A stretch of 64,000 bases of DNA from the NCBI GenBank assembly GCA_965237575.1, contig CBDEGI010000004.1, forward strand, positions 1,302,001-1,366,000, written 5' to 3'. This stretch comes from JAKZVK01 sp965237575. Its GTDB lineage: Bacteria > Acidobacteriota > Terriglobia > Bryobacterales > UBA6623. Position 1 is the stretch's first letter, and each line of letters begins with the position of its first letter. The position numbers and the translations under genes are program-made. The notes beneath the pieces were generated by a model. It made no database searches. It had not been told where the DNA came from and was given only the letters and a program-made list of their open reading frames with translations. Shown here in pieces: positions 1 through 8,778 of the stretch.

Positions 1-609
1 TTTCGATTCGACACACAGGGCAACCCCAGTTACTACGGCGAGCACCTGATCTTCAATGGAGAGGATGCCCGCATTTTCCAGGGCTTTCAAAACGGGCGGT
101 CTCACCTGGGTGAGTTCTTCCAGGCTAACCAGGCGCTTCTTCGCGAGGGCCTGCTCGGCGGCGTAACCTCGACCGCCTGGGCTTTGCTCTCTGTCGACAG
201 TCGCAACCCGAAACTCAAGTACTCGGGGCTTAAAAAGGTGGACGACCGCCAGCTGCACCGCCTTGAGTACAAGCCCCGCAAGGGCGCGGGCACCACCCAG
301 ATTCATCTATTCTTCGAGCCCGAAACGTACCGGCACGCCCAGACCAACTACCGCTACGAGATCCCCGCAAACCTGGGTGCTGACCCCGACGCCTCGGCAC
401 GCCTGCAGCGCACCTATCTCCACGTCACCGAAACCTTCTGGAACTTCCGGGAGATCGACGGCCTGATGCTGCCGGCGAATTGGAAGATCCACTACAACCG
501 GACCGGCGCCGGGTCGGTTGTCTCGGAGTGGGAAATGGGCTTTGCTAGTGCGGTCCACAACGAGGCCATCGACCCGAGCTATTACACGCCGGGCACGAAG
601 GCCCCATAG
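1..609 (+). CDS. Partial hypothetical protein, C-terminal 202 residues
   Basis: The frame is open from base 1 to the TAG at 607-609, so the gene begins outside the window. The visible part is rich in alternating hydrophobic and polar beta-type stretches with conserved-looking tyrosine and tryptophan positions (for example ETFWNFREIDGLMLPANWKI). It has no membrane segment or obvious catalytic motif. The pattern resembles periplasmic LolA-like lipoprotein-carrier folds that are common as hypothetical proteins in Acidobacteriota, but I see no diagnostic motif, so this is only a suggestion. It is the only plus-strand gene before 15.7 kb. Confidence 0.7.
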   Translation, partial: FRFDTQGNPSYYGEHLIFNGEDARIFQGFQNGRSHLGEFFQANQALLREGLLGGVTSTAWALLSVDSRNPKLKYSGLKKVDDRQLHRLEYKPRKGAGTTQIHLFFEPETYRHAQTNYRYEIPANLGADPDASARLQRTYLHVTETFWNFREIDGLMLPANWKIHYNRTGAGSVVSEWEMGFASAVHNEAIDPSYYTPGTKAP

Positions 610-820
610 CTGAGCGTGTTGCTGGACAGATTTGGCTACTGCGCCGCGTAGCCGGTGGCGTTCTCACCTTCGCGCTGGGCCGTGCTACCTTCACCTCGAC
701 CTCCATCAAGGCCGTTTCGGCGCGAAAGACTTGGCCGGGTGGTTGTTGGGGGGTGAGCAAGCCGGCGCTGACGAGGCTTAGGGCGGCGGTGGTCAACGAC
801 CGGCGGATGGGTGAACGCAT
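545..820 (-). pseudogene. Possible relic of the N-terminus of a VWFA-related acidobacterial protein
   Basis: An open stretch reads a short signal-like start (ALSLVSAGLLTPQQPP) followed by VFRAETALMEVEVKV. This resembles the segment that precedes the von Willebrand A domain in the secreted 'VWFA-related' proteins common in Acidobacteriota. The similarity stops after about 45 codons and the rest looks non-coding. It also overlaps the 3' end of the upstream gene, so it is at best a decayed fragment. Confidence 0.25.
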
Positions 821-1166
821 GCGGCTCCAGCTCCGAGACGCGGTTCGTGGGCCCTGCCCTCAGTCACGGTAACACCGAGAGGGACATCGAGATCGGCCCG
901 TGGTGGAGGACTTGATCATCGGCGCACGGTGAGTGTCGTGTCTCATACGCAGGCTCACGCCTGCGGTCCGACGGTGCTACGCCGAGTTGAAGCACACGGG
1001 GTCCTGGTGCGACAAGAGCCGAGCGGGGCTCGGCTGGCAATAAGCGTGCGCCACGCTCAAGGGGTCCCTGTAGAAAAAAAGGGGCCGTCGGGACGTCCTC
1101 TTATGAAGCCGGGCGTGGTGGTGTTTCTCTGTGGCTCCGGATTTTTGTAACACAGTAGTAGCAAGA
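821..1166. other. Gene-free stretch with repeat-like sequence
   Basis: With 610-820 this forms a gap of about 550 bases between convergent genes. It contains a short hairpin (CGCAGGCTCACGCCTGCG near 949) and a run of seven A at 1074-1080 followed by G/C-rich sequence. I see no convincing coding region or RNA gene. Confidence 0.4.
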
Positions 1167-2453
1167 CTAGACCTTCACCTTGTCGTAATCGAACGGCTCG
1201 TCGACCAGGTGGTATTCGGGCTCGCCATCTTTTTGCAGGTAGTAGGTCACCAGCGGCGTACGCTCGAAGTCGGTCAGCTTTCGGGGTTGCGCCTCGCCGT
1301 CGATCCACTCATAGATCGGCACTTCCCACGGATTGAACGTGTCGCTCAACCCGCGCTCTTTGGCGATGCGATAGAGGTTGACGTTGCCCGGCTCGTGCCC
1401 GGCCAGCCATAGGCCGATCAGGTCCAAGCGGAACTTGTCCTTGCCGAACATGACGATGTTCGTCAGATGGTCGTTGCCGATGGTGAAGGCGTTGCCGTCG
1501 CGTCCGTAGATGCCCTCGATCATGGCGAGGCCGGTGTTGAGCACCTGCATGTTGTCGCAGGTCTTGTGCGCCCAGATTTCCTGGTGCATTGGGCTAAGCC
1601 GTGCCGGCGAGTCGTAGCGCGCGTAGCCGAGCTTGCGGTGGTTTTCGAAGTATCGATTGACGCGCGCCTCGACCTTCGCGTTGATGTTCGGCTGCATGAA
1701 GTCCGGCGCGCCCGTCACCATGTTCCAGCCGGGACAGAACCGCACGTACGGTTTGACCACCAACCCCTGCTCGTTCTTCACCGACTGCGTCAAGCACATG
1801 CCGTGGGCTTTCCACTTGGCGATGTTGAGCATCCACGAGTTTGGATCGTTCACCGGCGTATAGTGCGGGATCTGGTCGTAGATCACCGGCTCCGGCACCT
1901 TCGACCAGTTCATCTCGTAGCCTTCGTCGAAGTTGCGAATACGCCGCTCGCACTCGTTCATCTTGATGCCGTGGCGCTCGTTGATGTCGACGAAACCGCG
2001 CAGGTTCCAGTTGTGATAGTTGTTCGCCTCAACGAACGTCATGTCACGGACGCCCACTTCTTTAAGGCCCATCACCATGCCTTCGTAGAACTGCGGGTCC
2101 GTGCCGCTGCCCCAGGTGTCCTCGACGGGGCGGTCTTTGGCCTTGACGCTGCAGACGTTCGGCTTGAGCACCACCTTGTGCGTGACGGGGATGCCGGGCG
2201 TATCGGAGGAAACGAAGATCTCGCGCGCCAGCTTCAGGCCTTCGTTGCGCTTCTGGTCGTTGTCGAACTTATGCTTGGCGTGAGTCCGCCGGATGAAGAT
2301 TGCCTTGGGGTTCTGCTCGATGAACGGATGGACCGCGAAGTAAGGTTTCGCCTGCCGCTGATCGAGTATCGGCAGCGCGGGAACCGCTCCGGTTACCGCC
2401 GCCGCTCCGGCCACCAAACCACCGTGCAAGAAATGCCGCCGCGTTACGCCCAT
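1167..2453 (-). CDS. Tat-exported DUF362 domain protein
   Basis: This 428-residue protein begins with a twin-arginine signal (TRRHFLHGG, then a hydrophobic stretch to about residue 30), so it should be exported folded. The body matches the DUF362 family, with LKPNVCSVKAKDRP near the start of the domain and an NNYHNWNLRGF segment. DUF362 proteins are often iron-sulfur linked or of unknown function; no CxxCxxC cluster motif is visible here. The ATG at 2453 is supported by GAGGTGA five bases upstream. It ends a long minus-strand run of exported proteins. Its reaction is unknown. Confidence 0.85.
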   Translation of the reverse strand: MGVTRRHFLHGGLVAGAAAVTGAVPALPILDQRQAKPYFAVHPFIEQNPKAIFIRRTHAKHKFDNDQKRNEGLKLAREIFVSSDTPGIPVTHKVVLKPNVCSVKAKDRPVEDTWGSGTDPQFYEGMVMGLKEVGVRDMTFVEANNYHNWNLRGFVDINERHGIKMNECERRIRNFDEGYEMNWSKVPEPVIYDQIPHYTPVNDPNSWMLNIAKWKAHGMCLTQSVKNEQGLVVKPYVRFCPGWNMVTGAPDFMQPNINAKVEARVNRYFENHRKLGYARYDSPARLSPMHQEIWAHKTCDNMQVLNTGLAMIEGIYGRDGNAFTIGNDHLTNIVMFGKDKFRLDLIGLWLAGHEPGNVNLYRIAKERGLSDTFNPWEVPIYEWIDGEAQPRKLTDFERTPLVTYYLQKDGEPEYHLVDEPFDYDKVKV

Positions 2454-2755
2454 CTCGTCACCTCGTTGTCGTGCTGTTGTTTTCCGCTTGCCGCCCTACG
2501 GCTATCGCCTTGACCAGCCTACACTTGGCTGCCCCTATTGTACACCCGGCAGCGCCCGTTGCCGCCAGTAAAAACGTGACGGGGGTGCGTAGCGCGGATC
2601 TCGGTTTTGAGATCCGCGGCCTTTCACTTCCACCGTGCTAGTGACGGCTCACGGAGCAGTGCAGAAGTTCGCCTTGCTAGACGTTTTACGGCCGGTTACG
2701 CGGTGCCCGTTACGCCACCCGAAGGCGCTTCAGCGTCCTTTCCCGCTCTACGCCT
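2454..2755. other. Intergenic stretch carrying a palindromic repeat
   Basis: About 300 bases separate the DUF362 gene from ridA. The only structure seen is the hairpin repeat at 2589-2620, annotated separately. A promoter for the DUF362 gene should lie here, but no clear -35/-10 pair stands out. Confidence 0.4.
2589..2620 (+). repeat. Dispersed hairpin repeat, GCGGATCTC type, copy 1
   Basis: The arms GCGGATCTC and GAGATCCGC are perfect complements around a six-base loop, preceded by GTAGC. The same unit recurs at 25748-25779 in the same orientation and at 25923-25953 inverted. Confidence 0.7.
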
Positions 2756-3121
2756 TCACGGCAATTCGGCCACAAACGCCGCTTCAATACTCATCCCCGA
2801 CTGCAAATCAACGCCATAGGCCCGCCGGTTCGGCGGGTGCGTGCCGAAATACGCTTGGTAGGCCTCGTTGACGGCCGCAATGTCGTCGACCACGTGCTCC
2901 AGATAGAGCCGCACCGAGACGATGGCCGTCTTGTCAACGCCGGCCCGCGAGAGGATGTCGTCGAGCTGCCGGAAGATCTCCTGCAGTTCCGCGACCACGC
3001 CTCCGCTCACGGGCGTCTTCTCGCCCGGAGCAATTCCGGTCAGGACGGTTTCGAGGGTGCGGCCGGAGTGGATGACGGCCGCGCTGAAGGGGAAGCCGGG
3101 TCTAGTATCGATGAATTCCAT
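2756..3121 (-). CDS. ridA: RidA/YjgF-family enamine-imine deaminase
   Basis: At 121 residues this is the usual size for the RidA/YjgF/UK114 family. The hallmarks SAAVIHSGRTL near the N-terminus, a central LDDILSRAGVDKTAIVSVRLYL and a C-terminal GMSIEAAFVAEL fit the family, which hydrolyses reactive enamines and imines released by PLP enzymes. No signal peptide is present, so it is cytoplasmic. The ATG at 3121 has AAAGGA upstream. It lies in the same minus-strand run as two SelA-fold PLP enzymes, a sensible functional link, although those are predicted to be exported. Confidence 0.88.
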   Translation of the reverse strand: MEFIDTRPGFPFSAAVIHSGRTLETVLTGIAPGEKTPVSGGVVAELQEIFRQLDDILSRAGVDKTAIVSVRLYLEHVVDDIAAVNEAYQAYFGTHPPNRRAYGVDLQSGMSIEAAFVAELP

Positions 3122-3227
3122 GAGGTTCCTTTCGATGTGGCAGTGTATCAGATGCCCAGACTCGAGTGGTCGCGAAGGCGGTCGCGTGTGGTCGGCGACG
3201 ACTCGCAGCCGCGGCGTTGGGGTTTAG

Positions 3228-3410
3228 GGTTGGCGGTGCGGGGCGGCGAAGCGCAAAGCGGTGGTGGCGGTGGCGCGCAAGTTGGCGATCCTGCTGCACG
3301 TGTTGAGGAAGCGCGAGGTGGACTTTGATCCGTTCTACGGGAGCAAGGACCCGAAACCGCCCGTCGAAGCGGGCCCCGTGTCGGGGTCCGCGTCCGTGCC
3401 GGCGGGATGA
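3228..3410 (+). pseudogene. IS110-family transposase, C-terminal remnant
   Basis: The frame ending at the TGA at 3408-3410 reads AAKRKAVVAVARKLAILLHV, then VDFDPFY. This matches the C-terminal helix of IS110/IS116/IS902 transposases, where (K/R)KAxVAVARKL precedes the end of the protein. A stop at 3225 truncates the frame and no further transposase sequence lies upstream. It is a dead 60-codon tail. The following 200 bases to 3614 have no gene and may be the element's 3' flank. Confidence 0.6.
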
Positions 3411-3614
3411 GTTGAGCGGCACGAGGGAAGCCGGATCCGGTAGGTAGTGCGAGTTAGCAAGGCGGAGGAAAGGAAGCCCGCAGCGAAGGGAACACGTCGG
3501 ACACCGAGTTCGTGGCGACTGTGCGTTCGGGGCCGGCCGGCAACGGAGGCCGCAGCTGAGACAGCGATGCCACTCGAATCCGCGGAGTCCTCTGAAGTCC
3601 CAAATCGCCTGGGG

Positions 3615-6134
3615 TCAGTCTAGTGCGGCTTCGTCCCGCCGCGCCACCAACTTCCCCCGCGCCTCACTATAAAGCCGCTGAATATCCTGCTTCTCGGCCT
3701 CGGTGTTCCACGGGCCGGTGGTCATGGCTTGATCGAGGACCTTGTCGAGGCGATCGATGAGGTACTGTGCGCCTTCTTTCGAGCGGATGGGCTTGCGGTC
3801 CACGATGACCCGGACCGGCATCGTGGCCGCGAACGGGAAGGCGCGGCGGATAGGGTGGCGCGCGTACTTGGCGCGCGTGCGTACGGCGAACCAGCCGCTG
3901 CCGTCGATCGTAATATTCTCATCGAGCGTGGCGATCCGAGGCTGATCGCTCGGCTCTAGCGTGGCCACCACCTTGTTGTTGAACAGCAGCTCGATCTGCT
4001 CGATTGGCATAATCGAGCGCACTTCCGCGACGGCGTGCAGTTGGTGGCTCCCCGCGGGTAGTTCGATCTTGTCACCCGGGTCCTTTCCGTTGACCGTGAA
4101 GTAGATCAGCGGACCGGCGCTCACGAAGCTACGTCCGGCGCGGAAGTCGGCGATCCATTTGTCGTAGTCGAGTTCCTTGCCCGTTTTCACGTACACACGG
4201 TTGGAGCCGACGATGTAGCTGCGGTAGAAGTTTCCGAACGCGTCCTCGCCGGCCGAGGCCACTACGTCGTAACCGCAGTTCCACGCATGGTACAGCGGCT
4301 CCATCCCGCCGATGGAATTCACCTCGACGAAGTCGACAGTTTCAAGAGCCACGTCGACGGGGAAATTGCGTCCAGCACCATGCGCGTAGCCCGCCAGTGC
4401 CCCCTGGGCCCGCGCCACACGATTGGCGGTTGTGTTGGAGGGATGAAGGCTCGCCACCACCGTGTTCTGATAGCCCACATAGTCGGGAATGACGTAGTGC
4501 TCCTTCAGGTTCAAGAACGCCCCGTGCCCCCAGAACGGCGGGTGGTACTCCTGGTTGTGATACAGGATGCGCTCTTTCGTTGAAACGGGGTCGGGCTTGC
4601 CAGTGAAGTGAGCAATGTCTGGAATGCGCTGTTCTTTGTTGCAGATCAGATTGTTCAGTACGCGGATGTCTTCCGCGTCGCCCTGAAACATCATCGTCTC
4701 GGGCGGGTTGTAGTAGACGCCCGAGTAGTTCATGTGAAAGTGGTTGGCGCCGTCCCACCAACCTTTGTCGCGGGCCTTGTCTAGGCGTTCCAGGGTCACC
4801 GTCATTGACGCAGGCTGGTCCTGGTGCACGGTGACCTCACGATCCGCCGGGAGGAACTCAAAGCCTTTCGCCACTCGGAGGGTCGTCTTTCCGGGTGGAA
4901 GGTCAACATCGAACTCACCGTCGGTGTGGAAGTAGTGATACTCCTCCTCGTCCACGTGGTCGTACATAATCCAGTCGACCCGCAGCCAACTCTCCGGCGG
5001 TGCGTACGACCGTCCGTCCGCCGCGTTCAAGTGGACCCGCGCCGCCGTGGGCCGACCCGTCTCAGCGTCGACGATCTTCACGCGTAGCGTGCCCATCGGA
5101 CGTTTGTAGACCAACTTCTCGGTCCTGATCTGCTCGAGCTTGCCTCCGAACCAATGAAATAGCCATAGCGTCGTATCGCCGGTCTCATTCGAGATGAACG
5201 CAATGCGATCGCCGTCGGGCGACCAGCGCGGGCTCGTACGGTCGAAGTCGCCGTAGGTAAGCGGGAAGGCGTCGCCGCCCTTCGGGGGCATGGCCCAGAG
5301 CTGCTGCCACTGGCGTCCGAGGTACGAGCTGTAGACCATCTTGGCGCCGTCGGGTGAGATTGACGGCCGCGCGCGCCAGGTGGTCTCCTCGTAGTGGAAG
5401 CGCGTCATCTCGGCGTCGGGCTCGGCCTTCATCGAATAGAAGCCGCCCGAGCCGTGCTTGTTGTGGCGGTTGGTGATGAAGATCATCTCCTTGCCGTCGG
5501 GCGTCCAGGTCGGATGCAGATGGATAGCCCAGTCGGCGTAGTAGACCGTCCGCGGGATCAACTCGAAATCACTTGTGATGGCGTACGGATCGCCCATCGT
5601 GCCGCCCGCACTGCCAGTCGCGAAGTCCATCATCCAGATGTTGTAGCGGCCCTGGGGCCGACTGGAGACGAACGCTAGCCGCGTGCCGTCGGGCGACCAT
5701 TCCGGCTCGACGTTGATCGAAACGCCCGAGGTCAGCTGCGTGACCTTATCCGTTTCGAGGTCGAGCAGTTTTAGATGGATCTCTTCGTTGATCTCCGATG
5801 TATAGGCTAGGTAGCGGCCGCTTGAATGCCAGTTGGGCATCGAGTCGTAGGCGGCCCCAGTGGTCAACTCGTAGGCAGTGGTTTCGCCCACCGTGATCTT
5901 CCATATCGAGCCCTTCATGCCGAAGGCGATCTGCTTGCCGTCGGGCGACCAGGTCGGGTAGTTCGGCCCGTTGGTGATCTGCGGCAGGTAGCATTCGAGG
6001 ATGTAGGGCTCGCCGGTCATGATCTTCGAGAAGACGCGGCGGCGGCTTTGTGGTTGGGCTTGGGGCGCTAGAAGGAAGGTGACCGTGACTAGCGATAGGA
6101 AGAGTCCGATGGAACGTAGTTGATTCGTAGGCAT
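3615..6134 (-). CDS. Secreted PD40 propeller plus CehA/McbA-type metallohydrolase
   Basis: The 839-residue protein starts with a signal peptide (LFLSLVTVTFLLAPQAQPQ). Residues from about 35 to 340 hold TolB/PD40 repeats with recurrent WSPDG and SPDGxxxxF units. A middle beta domain follows (about 350-460). The C-terminal part reads WWDGANHFHMNYSG, ALAGYAHGAG and VASAGEDAFGN, as in CehA/McbA metallohydrolases of the PHP-like group that cleave ester or amide bonds. The ATG at 6134 is chosen over one at 6185 because it has GAGGA just upstream and begins the signal peptide. It lies 26 bases downstream of the second amidase gene, so co-transcription is likely. The substrate is unknown. Confidence 0.85.
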   Translation of the reverse strand: MPTNQLRSIGLFLSLVTVTFLLAPQAQPQSRRRVFSKIMTGEPYILECYLPQITNGPNYPTWSPDGKQIAFGMKGSIWKITVGETTAYELTTGAAYDSMPNWHSSGRYLAYTSEINEEIHLKLLDLETDKVTQLTSGVSINVEPEWSPDGTRLAFVSSRPQGRYNIWMMDFATGSAGGTMGDPYAITSDFELIPRTVYYADWAIHLHPTWTPDGKEMIFITNRHNKHGSGGFYSMKAEPDAEMTRFHYEETTWRARPSISPDGAKMVYSSYLGRQWQQLWAMPPKGGDAFPLTYGDFDRTSPRWSPDGDRIAFISNETGDTTLWLFHWFGGKLEQIRTEKLVYKRPMGTLRVKIVDAETGRPTAARVHLNAADGRSYAPPESWLRVDWIMYDHVDEEEYHYFHTDGEFDVDLPPGKTTLRVAKGFEFLPADREVTVHQDQPASMTVTLERLDKARDKGWWDGANHFHMNYSGVYYNPPETMMFQGDAEDIRVLNNLICNKEQRIPDIAHFTGKPDPVSTKERILYHNQEYHPPFWGHGAFLNLKEHYVIPDYVGYQNTVVASLHPSNTTANRVARAQGALAGYAHGAGRNFPVDVALETVDFVEVNSIGGMEPLYHAWNCGYDVVASAGEDAFGNFYRSYIVGSNRVYVKTGKELDYDKWIADFRAGRSFVSAGPLIYFTVNGKDPGDKIELPAGSHQLHAVAEVRSIMPIEQIELLFNNKVVATLEPSDQPRIATLDENITIDGSGWFAVRTRAKYARHPIRRAFPFAATMPVRVIVDRKPIRSKEGAQYLIDRLDKVLDQAMTTGPWNTEAEKQDIQRLYSEARGKLVARRDEAALD

Positions 6135-6160
6135 GGTTTCCTCGAAAGTTGTGGGTGCCG

Positions 6161-7405
6161 TCACATGTCTCGAAGCGCGTGGCACCTAGCCGGCACGTAC
6201 TTCTTTGGGATCAACGTCACCGTCGTTGTCCAGTAGGTGCCGATCTTGTGCGAAACGATGGAGCCCATCAGCATGTGAGCTTCCCACTTCGTCAGCCCGC
6301 ACTCTTCGCGCAGCCAGCGAATCATGTCGGAGTTGGCCTCCCGCAGCCGCGAATCGGTGTCGGAGTCCTCGGCCGGATTGGCGACGATCGATGCGATGTA
6401 TTCGTCGTTGACGAGCCTGGGGCCGGTGAGGTTTTTGTTCTTCACAACGCGGACCGTGAACTCCACGTCAAGCGAGGTCTCGATGCCCGCGCCGAAGCCC
6501 TCGCCATCCCCTTGTTGTCCATGGCCGTCGCCCAGAAACAGATACGCACCTTTGTGGTAGACGGGGAAATAGAGAGTGGCACCCTCCTCGACGTCGTTGT
6601 AGTCCATGTTGCCGCCGTGGGTCGAGGTCGGGCTGTAGGGCTCGTGTCCCTCGCCGGGCTCGCCGACGCCGATCGTCCCGAGCATCGGCCGCACGGGGAT
6701 CTCGATCTTCCAATCCGACCGCATCTCGGGCTTCAAGCGCGGGCTCGTGGTCAGCTTCTCGAGGTCGATATCCCAGGGGACCAAGTCGCCCCGCTCGGGC
6801 CGCACCGCGTCCATGCCAAAGATCGGCTCGCGCGCGTTCTCTGTGTCATCCGGCTTGATGCGCGCGTCAGGAATGCCTGACGTCGTATAGCCGTAGTTGC
6901 GGTTGACGCGCACCTTGTCGAGATGGACTTCCAAGGCATCGCCCGGCTCCGCCCCTTCGACATAGAACGGTCCGAAGAGAGGGTTGCCGCCTTCGGGCCT
7001 TTGGTAAGGGTGCTTGAGGTGGTGGATGCCTTTCTGGTCCCCGCCGCCGGAGTCCCACGTCCGGGTCACAACCGAGTCGCCCGACTTGATCCGCAGGATG
7101 GGCTCTTTCTTTATGAGATTCCGCGAGTGATGGTTCGGGAAGATCTCATGCGTCTCCGCGCGCAGTGACATCGTCCCAGGCAGGAGCGCCAAGAGCACCA
7201 GGCCTGCAACCGCTCCCGTGAGCCCGGCCAGGCCGCGACGACGGTATGCACGGAGTCCTGAAAGGACGGAACAATCGCAGCCCAGGGCGTGAGCCCTGGG
7301 TACAGCCGGTAAGAGATCAGAGAGCCCTGAAGGGGCGACACAATGCCCCGACCCCGCCCATCCACCGCGACCACCACACCGCGCCCCTACATTCAACCGT
7401 CTCAC
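6161..7405 (-). CDS. Exported acetamidase/formamidase family protein, second copy
   Basis: The catalytic region matches the FmdA/AmdA family: LKHPYQRPEGG, PLFGPFYVEGAEPGDALEVH, MLGTIGV, GGNMDYNDVEEG and GDGHGQQGDGEGFGAG. These enzymes hydrolyse short amides to acid and ammonia. It is a tandem paralogue of the gene just upstream. A signal-like segment (GLAGLTGAVAGLVLLALLPG) precedes the domain, but no ATG lies in frame ahead of it. The only starts are GTG at 7405 or TTG at 7396, and between them and the signal the frame reads through a dispersed palindromic repeat. The native start may have been displaced by that repeat. Expression is therefore uncertain. Confidence 0.8.
   Translation of the reverse strand: MRRLNVGARCGGRGGWAGSGHCVAPSGLSDLLPAVPRAHALGCDCSVLSGLRAYRRRGLAGLTGAVAGLVLLALLPGTMSLRAETHEIFPNHHSRNLIKKEPILRIKSGDSVVTRTWDSGGGDQKGIHHLKHPYQRPEGGNPLFGPFYVEGAEPGDALEVHLDKVRVNRNYGYTTSGIPDARIKPDDTENAREPIFGMDAVRPERGDLVPWDIDLEKLTTSPRLKPEMRSDWKIEIPVRPMLGTIGVGEPGEGHEPYSPTSTHGGNMDYNDVEEGATLYFPVYHKGAYLFLGDGHGQQGDGEGFGAGIETSLDVEFTVRVVKNKNLTGPRLVNDEYIASIVANPAEDSDTDSRLREANSDMIRWLREECGLTKWEAHMLMGSIVSHKIGTYWTTTVTLIPKKYVPARCHALRDM
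7250..7343. repeat. Dispersed palindromic repeat at the 5' end of the second amidase
   Basis: A perfect hairpin CCCAGGGCGTGAGCCCTGGG lies at 7281-7300 and is flanked by related arms TCCTGAAAGGACGGA and GCCCTGAAGGGGCGA. Sequences of this type (shadow translation LYPGLTPWAAI) are familiar as intergenic repeats in Planctomycetota and Acidobacteriota. Here it sits where the amidase start should be. Confidence 0.6.
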
Positions 7406-8466
7406 TACTCACCTCCAAACGAATGACAACGCGGCGGCAGATACTTCTTCGCCATCAACGTCGCAATACTTCCGTAATAGGTCACAATCTTGTGCTCCAC
7501 CACCGATCCGAGCAACATATGTACCTCCGGCGACGTCAGGCCGCACTCCTCCTGCAGCCAATGCAACATGTCCGAGTTCGCCGACCGCACGCCCATGTCC
7601 ATATTGCTGTGGAATTCCGGCTGGCTCGCGATCGAGACCAGATATTCATCGTTGATCAACCGAGGGATGCGCAGACGCTTGCCCTTGTGCAACTTGACCG
7701 TGAACTCGACATCCATCGACGTCTCCACACCGGCGCCGAAACCCTCGCCGTCACCCTGCAAGGCATGACCGTCGCCCACGTAGAGATACGCGCCGTCCGC
7801 GAACACCGGCAGCAGGACCGTCGAGCCTTCGACAATATCGTTGTAGTCCATGTTGCCGCCATAGTCGCCCGACGGACCCGAGGTCCGAACCTGATCGCCG
7901 GCCGGAGCCGGGGCCACCCCGATGCACCCCAACATCGGCCGCGCCGGCAGCTCCATCTTCCAACCGGACTTGTCCTGCGGCCGGAAACGCGGCGTCACCG
8001 TCTTCTTCTCGAGATCGATGTCCCAGGGGATCAGGGTCCCCCGTCCGGGCCTCACCTTGCCCATGCCATAGTTCGTGTCGTGGATCTTCTCGCCCGGGTT
8101 TAAGATGCCCGGCTGCACCGAAAAGCCCGTGTAGCCATCCTTGCGGTTCATCCGAACCCTGTCGATGTGCACTTCCAACGTGTCGCCATACGCCGCGCCA
8201 TCGACATAGAACGGCCCCATCAACGGGTTGCCGCGCGCCGGGTATTTGTAAGGATGCTCGATATGCCACACCCCGTCGCGGTCCTTGCCGCCGGAATCCC
8301 ACGTCCGGGTCTTCACCGTATCGCCTGACCGGATGCGCGCGACCGGCTCCTTATCCGCCGAGAACACCTGCGAGTGGTGATCGGGATAGACTTCGTGAAC
8401 CGCGGCGACGGCGGGTGCAAACAGCCGCCCCGCGAGCAGGATTGCCACAAACAAACACAACCGCAT
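7405..8466 (-). CDS. Exported acetamidase/formamidase family protein, first copy
   Basis: This 353-residue protein has a clear signal peptide (LCLFVAILLAGRLFAPAVAA). The body carries the family motifs VYPDHHSQV, RTWDSGGKDRDG, PLMGPFYVDGAAYGDTLEVH, MLGCIGVAP, GGNMDYNDIVEG and GDGHALQGDGEGFGAG. FmdA/AmdA enzymes hydrolyse formamide, acetamide or related short amides, giving ammonia. The ATG at 8466 is chosen because AAAGGA precedes it and the signal peptide starts there. Its stop overlaps the most upstream possible start of the next paralogue. The export signal is unusual for this mostly cytoplasmic family and suggests extracytoplasmic amide hydrolysis. Confidence 0.88.
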   Translation of the reverse strand: MRLCLFVAILLAGRLFAPAVAAVHEVYPDHHSQVFSADKEPVARIRSGDTVKTRTWDSGGKDRDGVWHIEHPYKYPARGNPLMGPFYVDGAAYGDTLEVHIDRVRMNRKDGYTGFSVQPGILNPGEKIHDTNYGMGKVRPGRGTLIPWDIDLEKKTVTPRFRPQDKSGWKMELPARPMLGCIGVAPAPAGDQVRTSGPSGDYGGNMDYNDIVEGSTVLLPVFADGAYLYVGDGHALQGDGEGFGAGVETSMDVEFTVKLHKGKRLRIPRLINDEYLVSIASQPEFHSNMDMGVRSANSDMLHWLQEECGLTSPEVHMLLGSVVEHKIVTYYGSIATLMAKKYLPPRCHSFGGE

Positions 8467-8778
8467 CGTAGGAATTCCTTTCAATAATTCGGGAGGCACG
8501 GCCCGCCACTTCAGAGCCGCGACCGTGAGGGAGCATGGAGGCCGCTTCGTCCGTCCTGAAGGGCCGGTCCATTCGAAGCTGCCGCCCTCGGTACTTTCCG
8601 GCGTAGGAGCGATGGGCTTCCCTTCGGGGACTGTCACCATTTTTCGCGCGTCCTGGGCATCAACTGCTTATCGAGACCCTTCGTGCGCGAAAATTGGTTG
8701 ACTGTCCCCAAGAGCACGGCTTCCGCCCCTGTTGCTCCAGAACGCGGCCACAACCAACCACCACAAGCCCTTTCCGGA
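8467..8778. other. Intergenic stretch with repeat fragments between SelA-like and amidase genes
   Basis: About 310 bases without a gene. It contains a fragment of the CCGTGAGGGAGC repeat (near 8525) and a long inverted repeat at 8626-8709. A promoter for the amidase gene could lie in 8467-8620, but none is clear. Confidence 0.4.
8626..8709. repeat. REP-like long inverted repeat, GGGGACTGTC type
   Basis: The left arm (8626-8650) begins GGGGACTGTCACC and ends TTTTTCGCGCG. The right arm (8683-8709) is its imperfect reverse complement, ending TTGACTGTCCCC. About 32 bases separate them. A GTGACTGTCCCC motif recurs near 20849. Such units are often mobilised by REP-associated Y1 transposases, none of which is in this window. 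Confidence 0.6.

Noticed and set aside
1467..2513. 348-codon plus-strand open frame opposite the DUF362 gene
   Set aside because: Shadow frame with Val/His/Asp bias and no family resemblance.
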